Source: Anaerotruncus sp. MC2020 (GTDB lineage: Bacteria > Bacillota > Clostridia > Oscillospirales > Ruminococcaceae). Taken from it: DNA of 38,398 nucleotides. The stretch is from NCBI GenBank assembly GCA_000701945.1, contig KL370840.1, positions 1,295,666 through 1,334,063 on the forward strand, given 5' to 3'. The notes under the pieces are model-generated. The model was not told the DNA's origin. It made no database searches and saw nothing but the letters and a program-made list of their open reading frames with translations. Within the stretch, counting starts at the first letter, position 1, and each line of letters begins with the position of its first letter. The position numbers were made by a program, and so were the translations under genes. This document shows, piece after piece, positions 7,778 to 15,044 of the stretch.

Positions 7778-8560
7778 ATGGAACATCTATTAGTAAGCCA
7801 CTGGCATAAGAATACGAGATACGAAATACAGAGCATAAACGACACTGAGTACATCGTTCCCTGCGAATACGGCGCGGTGTATGATCCGATAAAGAGCGAA
7901 AATGAAATGATGACTGACGCTCTTAATCTCGGCAAGTACCTGACTGAAAACGACCTCGGACAGAACGAAATGGTGCTGGACTTCGTTCACAAATACGGTC
8001 TGCTTGGTATCATGCCCGACATTGCAGGCTCAGATATAGGTAAAAATGAGCGTGTCATCGTACACGATAATATCTTCACCGAGAGCGGTATAGTTGATGT
8101 GAACGAATTTGCAAAGACGTTCTTTCCTCTCGATAACATCGACATAATGTCTAAATCCAACCAAAAAGGCAAACTGAGACTGTACTACCGCAGTCCGATA
8201 TATTCCACTATGTTCCTGCGGAAGTACAGATACTGCGAACCTCTTGAATGGGTAAAGAAATACTTTAAGTACCTATACAGCTTCATGATATGTAAGGAAT
8301 CAAAGTTGACAGAGTTCATACCTCCTCGCTTGACCTACAAGATAGACGATAGAAATGGTCTGAACTTGCTGTGCGAGTACGATTCGCTCAAGGCAATGAT
8401 CGACCTCGCCTTCGCAAAAGCAGTAACCGATGATAAGAAGCCGCTCCGCACCTGCAAGCACTGCGGAAAGCTGTTCTATGCAGCCGACATACGCAGCGAG
8501 TTCTGCTCTGCGAGATGCAGAAACCAATATAACGTATATAAATCAAGAGCAAAGCATTAA
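7778..8560 (+). CDS. Unknown protein with C-terminal CGNR-like zinc finger (DUF6076-like)
   Basis: A 260-residue protein whose main body I do not recognise. Its last 40 residues form a clear zinc-binding tail: CKHCGKLF, then FCSARCRNQYNVYKSR. This resembles CGNR-type zinc fingers and the tails of DUF6076-like proteins often seen in clostridial accessory regions, and it suggests nucleic-acid binding. I chose ATG 7778, preceded by AAGGAAG, over the GTG at 7757 because the GTG has no ribosome-binding site. The gene has its own promoter and a terminator that begins inside the last codons. It could be the last cargo gene before the mobilizable module or a solitary regulator. No function can be named. 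Confidence 0.75.
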   Translation: MEHLLVSHWHKNTRYEIQSINDTEYIVPCEYGAVYDPIKSENEMMTDALNLGKYLTENDLGQNEMVLDFVHKYGLLGIMPDIAGSDIGKNERVIVHDNIFTESGIVDVNEFAKTFFPLDNIDIMSKSNQKGKLRLYYRSPIYSTMFLRKYRYCEPLEWVKKYFKYLYSFMICKESKLTEFIPPRLTYKIDDRNGLNLLCEYDSLKAMIDLAFAKAVTDDKKPLRTCKHCGKLFYAADIRSEFCSARCRNQYNVYKSRAKH

Positions 8561-8576
8561 CGCTTTGCTCTTTTTG
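8547..8576 (+). terminator. Rho-independent terminator
   Basis: A 9-bp stem GAGCAAAGC (8547-8555) / GCTTTGCTC (8562-8570) is followed directly by TTTTTG. The stem includes the last codons of the upstream gene. Confidence 0.85.
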
Positions 8577-8600
8577 TTTCAAAAAATTTTTGAGGAGACC

Positions 8601-8628
8601 TTGACAAATAAAAATAGTGTGCTATAAT
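8601..8628 (+). promoter_or_regulatory. Promoter of the structured RNA region
   Basis: TTGACA (8601-8606) and TATAAT (8623-8628) with a 16-bp spacer. No substantial open frame follows for 900 bases, so it most likely drives a non-coding transcript. Confidence 0.7.
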
Positions 8629-8635
8629 ATAATCG

Positions 8636-9200
8636 GGAACAAGTAATAGCATATATGATATATAATATTACAAATTAATTTGAATCAGAGCAGAGTTAAA
8701 TTAGTAACGCTGCTCATTCTTCTCTAAATTGTGTAATATGATATGTGATATAACATATTACAAGTGGATGATACAAAGAGGTGACCTGAAATGAACAAAT
8801 AAAAACCAAAAAGTAACTTGAAAATTGAATATGGGATCAGGAGTTACGTTGTTTCCGATGGTGGGGCGGTGAGCCGTACCAGCCCAGAGATGCGCGATGA
8901 CCTCGAAAGAGCGAGCGATAACATCTCTGGTTTCACATAGCGCAGATGTGAAGTAAGCGATGAAAGTCGGGAACGGATACTTACACTCAGCCACAGTCCG
9001 AGCGTGATAAAACCGTCGCAGGCAATGGGAGTGTGCCGGGGCAGCCGAGCATTTAGGTTGTCTATGAGTCCGATGTGCAGTCGGGCGACTCCTGATTCGT
9101 CAGGCATAGTGCGGCGGATACTGCTGTTCAAAACAGTGTGTCTGCTATGCTGGGACGTACTATGTCCTGATGCGTTCGTGATCTGCAGCCTTAAATAATA
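8636..9200 (+). ncRNA. Long structured non-coding RNA candidate (about 565 nt)
   Basis: Downstream of a consensus promoter there is an AT-rich leader to about 8820. A GC-richer stretch then shows many perfect or near-perfect helices: CCAGAGATG 8884-8892 with 8922-8930; TTCACAT 8932-8938 with 8946-8952; ACACTC 8983-8988 with GAGTGT 9029-9034; CCTGA-TTCG-TCAGG 9091-9104, a UUCG tetraloop hairpin; GCATAG 9104-9109 with CTATGC 9145-9150, enclosing a CTGTT/AACAG hairpin; and GGAC/GTCC near 9152. No open frame has coding character. A start with a good Shine-Dalgarno at 8791 encodes only MNK. Length and context (mobile, rumen-type Firmicute) recall the large ornate classes ROOL and GOLLD, but I cannot assign the class by eye. 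The 3' end is not marked by a clear terminator. It could instead be a structured cis element of the mobilizable module. Confidence 0.6.
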
Positions 9201-9225
9201 GTCAAAAACATACCAAAATGCAATT

Positions 9226-9481
9226 AGGATACTGCTCCCACATTTTTATTCCGAAACGCTTATTTTTACCCTAAAAACATTCAAAACTGTCATAGTAACA
9301 GTTTTGAGTTGAAATGTCTGCAAATCTCTATTCTATGGGCAGTGCAGCTGTTTTTATAGATTGTTGAGAAAAGGTCAGTTCTCATAAAAATCAATTTGTG
9401 TTTCGGAAAACGTTTCAGAGCGGTCAAAAACTTATGCAAAAACAGGTCGATTTGCAAAAAGGATACTGCTCCCACATTTTT
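9226..9481. repeat. 22-bp direct repeat pair around a hairpin
   Basis: An identical 22-bp sequence beginning AGGATACTGCTCCC occurs at 9226-9247 and 9460-9481. Between the copies is a 9-bp stem hairpin (CAAAACTGT 9282-9290 / ACAGTTTTG 9298-9306). The pair lies just upstream of the RepA-like gene, so it may be a replication-initiation or recombination region. The interval 9200-9530 contains no gene. Confidence 0.55.
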
Positions 9482-9530
9482 CACTTGTGTAGAGCAGAAA
9501 TCCTCCTGACACAGCACACACAAATAGTTC

Positions 9531-10700
9531 GTGCGAGCAGTTGCCCGTAACGAAAAAAGCTGTCGGCTGTGTTCCGATAAAAAAGAAGGAGATGATTTTA
9601 TAGGAAACGAATTAACGATCTACAACAGCGAGTACATAATGACAACTCCGCTGGAAAAACAGGAGTACATCATCTACAAAATGCTGTACCCGGGACTGTA
9701 TATCCTTGCAGGCGCTCCGAAGATAGGCAAGTCATGGTTAGCGCTTGACTTGTGTATGTCAGTTGCTAATGGCGATCAGTTTCTCAAGCATGATACGAAT
9801 ACAGGTCAGGTATTATATCTCAGTCTTGAGGACAACCTCCTGCGCTTGCAGAACAGGATATACGAGCTCACAGATGAACCCTGTGAGAATCTTAACTTCG
9901 CAATCGAAGCAAAATCAATCGGCAACGGTCTCGAGGAAGAACTCGAAAAGAGTAAGCAAGAGCTTCCGAATCTGAAAGTAATTGTTATCGACACGTTGCA
10001 AAAGGTTCGCTGCAGCACTGATGTGAATTACGGCTCCGACTACAAGGAGCTCTCCGTGCTGAAATCTCTTGCGGACAAGCTGAGAGTTGCGATACTTGTC
10101 GTACACCATACGCGCAAGTGTTATGACAGCGATCCGTTCAATATGGTGTCGGGCTCGACTGGAATCATCGGCAGCGTTGACGGTATCATGGTTATGATCG
10201 AAGAGCGTCGCGGCAGCGGTAAAGCAAAGCTGCATTGCGCTGGTCGTGACATTGAACACATGGAGTTGTGCTTGGAGTTCAGCGGTCACAAGTGGAATGT
10301 AGTTGACGATGTGCCTGAGCGTCAGCCAGATCTTTTCTCTTTCGCCATACATGACTTGATGGTAGATGAGAAACGCTTCACAGGTTCAGCAACTGAACTC
10401 TGCAAGCTGATGTACACACACTTCGGTCGTGAGTACGCTCCGAACTGGATGACGAGAAATCTTGTTCAGCACACCGAAGAATTAAAAGTGTACGGTGTGC
10501 AATTCAGTATGCGCAGAAGTCATGGCTCGCGAATACTTGAACTCGTTTATGACGAATCGGGTGACAGTAAAAACGGAAGCCTGCTGTGGGTAGAAATTGC
10601 TGACCATGCCGGCACCCGAAGTTCAGAAAACGTCTATTTACCTTTGTTTGAGGCGGGTGACGGTAAAAATGAGGGTGACGGCATAGGTATCTCAGGGTGA
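9531..10700 (+). CDS. RepA-like AAA ATPase (AAA_25 type helicase)
   Basis: The 389-residue frame contains a RecA-fold ATPase of the plasmid RepA/AAA_25 type. Walker A is GAPKIGKS (61-68), Walker B is near VIVIDTLQ (about 150-157), and a LVVHHTRK sensor segment and SGSTGIIGSVDG follow. The C-terminal third looks like a winged-helix region. Such proteins act as replicative helicases of mobilizable plasmids and are common in integrative mobilizable elements. The start is uncertain. GTG 9531 has no ribosome-binding site. A strong AAGAAGGAG (9583-9591) is ideally spaced only for an ATA codon at 9600. The first in-frame ATG is at 9639. The 3' end contains the iteron-like repeats, and the stop codon is part of one of them. 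Confidence 0.75.
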   Translation: MRAVARNEKSCRLCSDKKEGDDFIGNELTIYNSEYIMTTPLEKQEYIIYKMLYPGLYILAGAPKIGKSWLALDLCMSVANGDQFLKHDTNTGQVLYLSLEDNLLRLQNRIYELTDEPCENLNFAIEAKSIGNGLEEELEKSKQELPNLKVIVIDTLQKVRCSTDVNYGSDYKELSVLKSLADKLRVAILVVHHTRKCYDSDPFNMVSGSTGIIGSVDGIMVMIEERRGSGKAKLHCAGRDIEHMELCLEFSGHKWNVVDDVPERQPDLFSFAIHDLMVDEKRFTGSATELCKLMYTHFGREYAPNWMTRNLVQHTEELKVYGVQFSMRRSHGSRILELVYDESGDSKNGSLLWVEIADHAGTRSSENVYLPLFEAGDGKNEGDGIGISG

Positions 10701-10726
10701 CGGTATAACGCTCTCGGGTGACGGTA
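10655..10726 (+). repeat. Four iteron-like repeats GGGTGACGGTA
   Basis: Copies start at 10655, 10673, 10695 and 10716 (the second reads GGGTGACGGCA), so the period is 18-22 bp, roughly two helical turns. They straddle the end of the RepA-like gene. The spacing on one face of the helix suggests binding by a replication or relaxosome protein. Confidence 0.55.
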
Positions 10727-10884
10727 AAACAGCGCACAAAACGCGCCGTTTCTGTCGCCGATGCCAAATTCGGGTAGTTATCCCACCAGTGGCGGTGAAA
10801 GCGGTTGTCGCGCAACGTGGAGCGAGTGTGGCGATACCGCACAGATACTATCGACAGAGGAGAAAAGTGGCAGTACCCGAGAAA

Positions 10885-10965
10885 AATCTTCCCTTCTGGG
10901 AAGGCAAGCATAGCAGCTGGCATTCCGCCTGCCGCCTTGCTTGTCGGGGCTAACCCCGAACCCCC
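10885..10965 (+). other. Candidate origin of transfer (oriT)
   Basis: The roughly 310-bp gap before mobC has no gene but contains two tight hairpins: CTTCCC-TTCT-GGGAAG (10888-10903) and TCGGGG-CTAA-CCCCGA (10944-10959). Between them is GC-rich sequence, and after them ACCCCC. Inverted repeats directly upstream of mobC and a relaxase gene are the usual oriT position in MOBP-type elements. The nic site cannot be fixed by eye. Confidence 0.5.
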
Positions 10966-11010
10966 TTTAAATCACAGGCATACACAAACAAAAGTCAGGA
11001 GGTAGATAAC

Positions 11011-11322
11011 ATGAGAAAGAAAAACACAACAATAGCGATACGCTGCACAGAGGAAGAAAGCAGACGTATCCACGAACTGGCTGAGAGACACGGACTGAAG
11101 CTGAATGATTTCGTAATCCGTTGCGCTCTCGGCAAGAAAATCGTTGTCGCCAACGGCATCGATGAGATAGTCAGGCAGCAGAAAGCTATCGGACGCAACC
11201 TGAATCAGATAGCTACACTGGCTAACATGGACAGGCTGACCGCCGTGAACTTCCAGCCGCTTCTTGATGAGCACAGGAAGGTCACGGAGCTGATAGGTCA
11301 GCTCCTTCGGGAGGTGAAGTGA
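11011..11322 (+). CDS. mobC: MobC-like relaxosome accessory protein
   Basis: A 103-residue basic protein starts with a ribbon-helix-helix-like segment (TTIAIRCTEEESRRIHELAERHGLKLNDFVIRCAL). The helical GRNLNQIATLAN motif typical of plasmid MobC proteins follows. MobC binds oriT and helps the relaxase open the strands. AGGAGG lies 7-8 bases before the ATG. The stop TGA (11320-11322) shares its last base with the start codon of the relaxase gene, a translational coupling normal for mobC-mobA pairs. Confidence 0.85.
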   Translation: MRKKNTTIAIRCTEEESRRIHELAERHGLKLNDFVIRCALGKKIVVANGIDEIVRQQKAIGRNLNQIATLANMDRLTAVNFQPLLDEHRKVTELIGQLLREVK

Positions 11323-12644
11323 TGGCGACGGTCACTGCGATAAGCACAAAAGGCGGTGGCGGCGGAAAGAAAAGTCTCGACTATATCTGTCGGGATGACA
11401 AGACTGAGGGCAAGAAATATGTGATGGCTCTCAATTGTTCGCTGCCCACAGCCTATCAGGAGTTCAAAAACACAAGGGAGATGTACGGCAAGACTGACGG
11501 CATACGCTACTATCACTTCGTTCAGTCCCATCCCAGCGGTTACAAGATAGAGCCGGCACTTGCTCATAAGATAGCAGTCGAGTTCGCGGAGAGAGCCTTC
11601 CCAGGTCACGAAGTTGTAGTCGCAACTCACACCGACGCCGATCATATACACTCGCACTTCATACTCAACGCAGTCAATGCTGACACAGGTCTGAAGTACC
11701 ACTCAAACAAGTTCACACTGCAAGATTTGCGGCAATTATCAGATGAGATATGTCAGAAGTACGGAGTGACAACGCTCAGCAACCCCGAGATTCACAAGCA
11801 GAGCAACGGTATCACTAACGGTGAGTACAGGAGTGCAATGCGAGGTGAGAGCTGGAAAATGGACCTCATCAACACAATAGATGCAGTCATGAAAAGAGCC
11901 AAGAGCAAGAAACAATTCCGCTTCTACATGAAGCAGTGTGGCTACGATGTCAAGTGGGAGGACAGCCGAAAGTACATCACATACACCTGCCCAAATGGCA
12001 GAAGATGCCGCGACAATAAATTGCACGAAGCGAAATATAGGAAGGAGAATATGGAATATGAATTCGAAATACGAAGAAGCGAAAGAAGCCTCCAAGCAGA
12101 ATATGCAGGAGACACAGGACATACCAACTATGGTCTGCGTACAGGAACACAACTGGCTGGCGCTGATATCACAGCTGAAACTTCTGACGGATACGCTGTT
12201 CGATGTCAAGGCTCAGACAGACGAGACAATGACATATGCACAGATGAAACAGTACCTGCAAAATCAGCGGACGATATACAATCAGCTGCTGGAACAGGGA
12301 AAGGAGATTCAGGAGCAGACGTCACAAAACGTGACGGCAGAGGTGTCGAAGCTGGATCAGGCGGCGGAGGACCTCGTCTCACAGGCTGGGAGTCTGAACG
12401 AGCAGACCTTATCGCAGCTGCAATGCTCCGAAGAGCAGAGCAGAAGTCACGGCTTCAGACTGCTCCGACTGGTGGTGCTGATAGAAGTGCTGCACCTGAT
12501 ATCGTCGTTGGCATTGCTGCTCTGGCTTCGATAATCGAGGACGAGCCTGCTGATGATACCGTGTACGCTCGGGAGTACGTTGACAGCAAAGCACTTGCCG
12601 AGGAACGGGAGCGCAAGGAAGCTCACGGAATACACATGGGCTGA
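11322..12644 (+). CDS. mobA: MOBP-type relaxase (MobA/VirD2 family)
   Basis: The 440-residue product nicks DNA at oriT and stays bound to the 5' end during conjugative mobilization. The N-terminal 220 residues hold the relaxase domain. Y21 in SLDYICRDDK is a candidate nucleophile, and THTDADHIHSHFILNAVN (about 102-119) supplies the three-histidine metal site. The remainder is low-complexity, Gly/Asp/Arg-rich, and ends in a charged helix (ALAEERERKEAHG). This is explained in part by a second gene read in another frame through 12058-12534. ATG 11322 is chosen over the GTG at 11319 because GGGAGGTG is correctly spaced and the MobC stop overlaps it by one base. No transfer (type IV secretion) genes are present, so mobilization would need a helper. 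Confidence 0.9.
   Translation: MATVTAISTKGGGGGKKSLDYICRDDKTEGKKYVMALNCSLPTAYQEFKNTREMYGKTDGIRYYHFVQSHPSGYKIEPALAHKIAVEFAERAFPGHEVVVATHTDADHIHSHFILNAVNADTGLKYHSNKFTLQDLRQLSDEICQKYGVTTLSNPEIHKQSNGITNGEYRSAMRGESWKMDLINTIDAVMKRAKSKKQFRFYMKQCGYDVKWEDSRKYITYTCPNGRRCRDNKLHEAKYRKENMEYEFEIRRSERSLQAEYAGDTGHTNYGLRTGTQLAGADITAETSDGYAVRCQGSDRRDNDICTDETVPAKSADDIQSAAGTGKGDSGADVTKRDGRGVEAGSGGGGPRLTGWESERADLIAAAMLRRAEQKSRLQTAPTGGADRSAAPDIVVGIAALASIIEDEPADDTVYAREYVDSKALAEERERKEAHGIHMG
12058..12534 (+). CDS. MobB-like membrane protein embedded in the relaxase gene
   Basis: A 158-residue frame lies entirely inside the relaxase gene but in another register. AGGAAGGAG (12039-12047) precedes ATG 12058 with about 10 bases spacing. 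The protein is rich in Gln/Glu and predicted helical and coiled (QMKQYLQNQRTIYNQLLEQGKEIQEQ, QAAEDLVSQAGSLNEQ). It ends in one hydrophobic segment (about residues 134-158, LLRLVVLIEVLHLISSLALL). This composition looks more protein-like than the overlapping relaxase frame. Known mobilization systems (RSF1010, pC221) encode MobB within mobA in an alternative frame, and RSF1010 MobB is a membrane protein that aids transfer. The same role is inferred here. Confidence 0.7.
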   Translation: MNSKYEEAKEASKQNMQETQDIPTMVCVQEHNWLALISQLKLLTDTLFDVKAQTDETMTYAQMKQYLQNQRTIYNQLLEQGKEIQEQTSQNVTAEVSKLDQAAEDLVSQAGSLNEQTLSQLQCSEEQSRSHGFRLLRLVVLIEVLHLISSLALLLWLR

Positions 12645-12735
12645 TGCTCAAATTTAAATCGAAAGGAATCTTTAAAATGAACAATTTACATCACATAGGA
12701 AACATGAACGAGAGATATAAAAGGAGAGTTTTATA

Positions 12736-12933
12736 TTGGGAAGAACTATTAAAGAACCGCAAATCAGAAACATCAATGTCAGATTTAATGGAGACACGCA
12801 GGGCTTCGAATTGTTCATAAAATCGCTGCTCAGCGATTATCTCCATTCGGGTGATGTAGACAAATGTCCACTGACAGATGTTGTTGATAAGGTCGAAATT
12901 TCAGAAACAAATGAGAAATCAGTAGACTTCTGA
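12736..12933 (+). CDS. Small protein, paralog of the next gene (TTG start)
   Basis: A 65-residue product starts at TTG 12736, supported by AAAAGGAG at 12718-12725. It shares the motif IKEPxIRNIxxxFNGDxxxFELFIKSLLSDYLH (x: variable) with the C-terminal half of the downstream protein, which argues for a real gene despite the rare start. It lacks the N-terminal half of the longer paralog. The position before a large serine recombinase suggests an accessory or control protein for recombination, but function is unknown. A perfect hairpin covers its stop codon. Confidence 0.6.
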   Translation: MGRTIKEPQIRNINVRFNGDTQGFELFIKSLLSDYLHSGDVDKCPLTDVVDKVEISETNEKSVDF

Positions 12934-12981
12934 GGAAGTCTGTGGTATGGTGTGTCGTAGCACCAACCGAGGTGCTGCGAC
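12924..12981 (+). promoter_or_regulatory. Two consecutive hairpins between the small paralogs
   Basis: AGACTTC-TGAG-GAAGTCT (12924-12941) spans the stop of the first small gene. An 11-bp stem follows, GTCGTAGCACC (12954-12964) with GGTGCTGCGAC (12971-12981, one G-T pair). Neither has a T-tract, so attenuation, RNA processing or protein binding is more likely than termination. Confidence 0.45.
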
Positions 12982-13006
12982 TGCCAATACGAATGGAGGT
13001 ATAAAA

Positions 13007-13306
13007 ATGAAAGCATCAGCATTAAACAAAATTGGATCCTATGACTGCGAAGAGTACAGCATCGTACAGGTTTCACAGAAGATACGTCTGGACTATGCCG
13101 AGCAGTACGACGATGACACAGGAGGCATAACGCTTGGAGAAGAAGTGTCATACTGCAGAATAAAGGAGCCGAAGATCAGAAATATCATCGCCAAATTCAA
13201 CGGCGACCGCGAGAGCTTCGAGCTGTTCATCAAGTCGCTTCTGAGCGATTATCTTCACGCCGCCGAGGTTGAAAAAGGCTCGGCAGAAAAGGAGGCAGAT
13301 GAATGA
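13007..13306 (+). CDS. Small protein of unknown function upstream of the recombinase
   Basis: A 99-residue acidic protein. The second half (RIKEPKIRNIIAKFNG, FELFIKSLLSDYLH) repeats the motif of the 65-residue neighbour. ATG 13007 is chosen over an upstream GTG-type start at 12947 because GGAGG lies at the right distance, and because the intervening region is a hairpin. The stop overlaps the recombinase start by four bases (ATGA), so the two are translationally coupled. This fits a partner of the recombinase, such as a directionality or regulatory factor, but that is inference. Confidence 0.7.
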   Translation: MKASALNKIGSYDCEEYSIVQVSQKIRLDYAEQYDDDTGGITLGEEVSYCRIKEPKIRNIIAKFNGDRESFELFIKSLLSDYLHAAEVEKGSAEKEADE

Positions 13307-14877
13307 AAGCATGGTTATATTACAGACTGTCACGCGACGAAGACGCTGAGATGAACAGCCTTCAGAATCAGCGGCAGATACTTGTTGACTACGCCGAGCA
13401 GCACGGCTACGAAATATCAGGCGAGAGCTTCGACGACAATGTATCGGGCATGACGTTTGAGCGAAAAGGACTTCATCAGATAGAGCTCGCGGTGGAGGAC
13501 GGAAAGATTGATATACTGTTGGTCAAGGACCTGTCCCGACTTGGCAGACACCGAACTCGCACGGCACTGTTCATTGACTACCTGCGCGAGAACAACGTCA
13601 AGGTGTACTCTGTGACCGAGGGTATCGACTCATCGAATGAAAACGATGATATGATAATCGGTTTCAAGCAGCTCGTCAATGATTTCTACGCTAAGGATAT
13701 CGGCAAGAAGGTGCGAACAGGCATACGTCAGAAGCAGAAAACAGGCATGACTGTGAACCTGCCTATGGGCTATTACAAGGACAGGAATACAGGTGAGGTG
13801 CTTGTCGATGAAACGGCAGCGGCAATAGTCAGGGAGATATTTGAAAAGTTCTTCGCAGGCTACGGACTCAGTACAATAGCGAAAGACTTCAACCGCCGCG
13901 GCATAAAGTCGCCGGAATACTTCTCACACAGAAAGGTCGGAGCACAAAGAACACAGATGTGCAAGAAATTCTTGTGGGTGCAAACAACGGTAAAGCGTAT
14001 AATCCAGAACGAGGCGTACACAGGAACACTTGTCAACCACAAGACTGTGACATCAAAAATCTATAAGACCGTGGACGTCATTCCGCCCGAGGAACAGTAC
14101 CGCCACGAAAACTTCATGCCTGCGATTATCGACCGCGAGACATTCGATCAGGCACAGGTGCTTCTCGAGAGCAGACTCAGGAGCGGTGTCCGTGCTAAGT
14201 TCGGAAACACTATCCACAGATACTGCGGTATGATAAAATGTGCCGAGTGCGGAGCGAACTTTATCGCCAAGAAGCGGACAGTCGCAGGTAAGTCGTGGGT
14301 GGAGTACACCTGCAACAGCAACCACCGTTACGGCAATGAATACTGCACCGCTCACACTATCCGCGAGACTCAGCTTGACGAGATTATCCACACGGAGCTT
14401 GTAATGCTCCGTCAGGAGATACTGGATTCCAGTCAGAAGTACGACGAGATAGTCAAGGAGTGGAACAAGAAGAAGCCCAAATATGATAAAATGATAAAGG
14501 AGTACACGGAGAAGATAGCCATTCTGAAAACGCAGATAGAGGGCATTCTCATGGAGCGCATCAACGACCGCGAGCACGCTCCGATGTACAACAGCATGGT
14601 CGAAAAGCGTGAAGCTGAGATAGCGGAGCTGACGCAGAAGATAGAGGATTGCAGGAAGTTCGACGAACTCAGCAAGAAGCGCCGTGACGAGCTGATGTCC
14701 ACAGCAGAGCTGCTTGACGAGGTGCTCCTCGAGCCGTACATCTCGGATGCGAATTTGCGCCTGCTCGTCCGCAAGATAAACGTACACGAAAACGAGGACG
14801 GCAGCCTTGATGTAACACTTGAATTCAACGGTGACTTCAAGGATACGAGTACGGTGTGCTTTGAGATCAATGAATAG
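13303..14877 (+). CDS. Large serine recombinase (TnpX/integrase type)
   Basis: The 524-residue product has a resolvase-type N-terminal catalytic domain (1-150), with S10 in YYRLSRDED as the nucleophile and the LLVKDLSRLGRHRT active-site segment. The recombinase domain (about 165-275, NLPMGYYKD to TVKRIIQNEAYTGTLVNHK) follows. A zinc ribbon comes next (CAECGANF, then CNSNHRYGNEYC). A long coiled coil (about 365-470) and a C-terminal beta tail (LLVRKINVHENEDGSLDVTLEF) close the protein. Length and order are complete. Such enzymes excise and integrate Tn4451-like mobilizable elements through a circular intermediate. AAAAGGAGG precedes the ATG. Confidence 0.92.
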   Translation: MKAWLYYRLSRDEDAEMNSLQNQRQILVDYAEQHGYEISGESFDDNVSGMTFERKGLHQIELAVEDGKIDILLVKDLSRLGRHRTRTALFIDYLRENNVKVYSVTEGIDSSNENDDMIIGFKQLVNDFYAKDIGKKVRTGIRQKQKTGMTVNLPMGYYKDRNTGEVLVDETAAAIVREIFEKFFAGYGLSTIAKDFNRRGIKSPEYFSHRKVGAQRTQMCKKFLWVQTTVKRIIQNEAYTGTLVNHKTVTSKIYKTVDVIPPEEQYRHENFMPAIIDRETFDQAQVLLESRLRSGVRAKFGNTIHRYCGMIKCAECGANFIAKKRTVAGKSWVEYTCNSNHRYGNEYCTAHTIRETQLDEIIHTELVMLRQEILDSSQKYDEIVKEWNKKKPKYDKMIKEYTEKIAILKTQIEGILMERINDREHAPMYNSMVEKREAEIAELTQKIEDCRKFDELSKKRRDELMSTAELLDEVLLEPYISDANLRLLVRKINVHENEDGSLDVTLEFNGDFKDTSTVCFEINE

Positions 14878-14887
14878 GTATGAAAAT

Positions 14888-14918
14888 AGCCGCAGGGATA
14901 ACCCTACGGCTTAATTTT
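14888..14918 (+). terminator. Terminator after the serine recombinase gene
   Basis: AGCCGCAGGG (14888-14897) pairs with CCCTACGGCT (14902-14911) with one internal mismatch, followed by TAATTTTT. It directly abuts the convergent tRNA-Leu. Confidence 0.7.
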
Positions 14919-15003
14919 TGGTGCACCTGACAGGAATCGAACCTGCACTCCTTTCAGAAATAGAACCTAAATCTATCGTGTCTGCCAATTTCACCACAGG
15001 TGC
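14919..15003 (-). tRNA. tRNA-Leu (anticodon UAG)
   Basis: Read on the minus strand: acceptor GCACCTG pairs with CAGGTGC, the D-arm is GTGAAATTGGCAGAC, the anticodon arm is AGATTTAGGTTCT with TAG in the loop, and there is a long variable arm and a T-arm with GGTTCGATTCC. The discriminator A and CCA are encoded (to 14919). It is the last unit behind two 5'-half copies and their promoter. Confidence 0.92.
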
Positions 15004-15044
15004 AATACTAATTTTTGTTAATTTTGTATAAACGAACGAGTTGC

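Larger units (their letters stand above)
8577..14918 (+). mobile_element. Mobilizable integrative module (ends not resolved)
   Basis: The order structured RNA, direct repeats, RepA-like ATPase, iterons, oriT, mobC, relaxase with embedded mobB-like gene, small genes and large serine recombinase is that of an integrative mobilizable element, as in the Tn4451 group. All genes share one orientation. I could not find the short recombination cores, so the limits given are only those of the module. The zinc-finger gene at 7778, and conceivably the TIR operon, could be cargo. Confidence 0.55.

Noticed and set aside
8820..9200. Group II intron or its remnant
   Set aside because: No reverse transcriptase, no GTGCG 5' end, and no clear domain V hairpin (AGC...GTT with a bulge) in the structured region.
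11850..12644. Frameshifted relaxase gene
   Set aside because: The second frame has its own ribosome-binding site and start and both frames stay open, which fits an embedded mobB-like gene better than a sequencing or mutational shift.
12677..12820. 47-codon ORF as an independent gene
   Set aside because: It overlaps, out of frame, the TTG-started gene whose sequence is confirmed by its paralog. Kept only as a possible leader.
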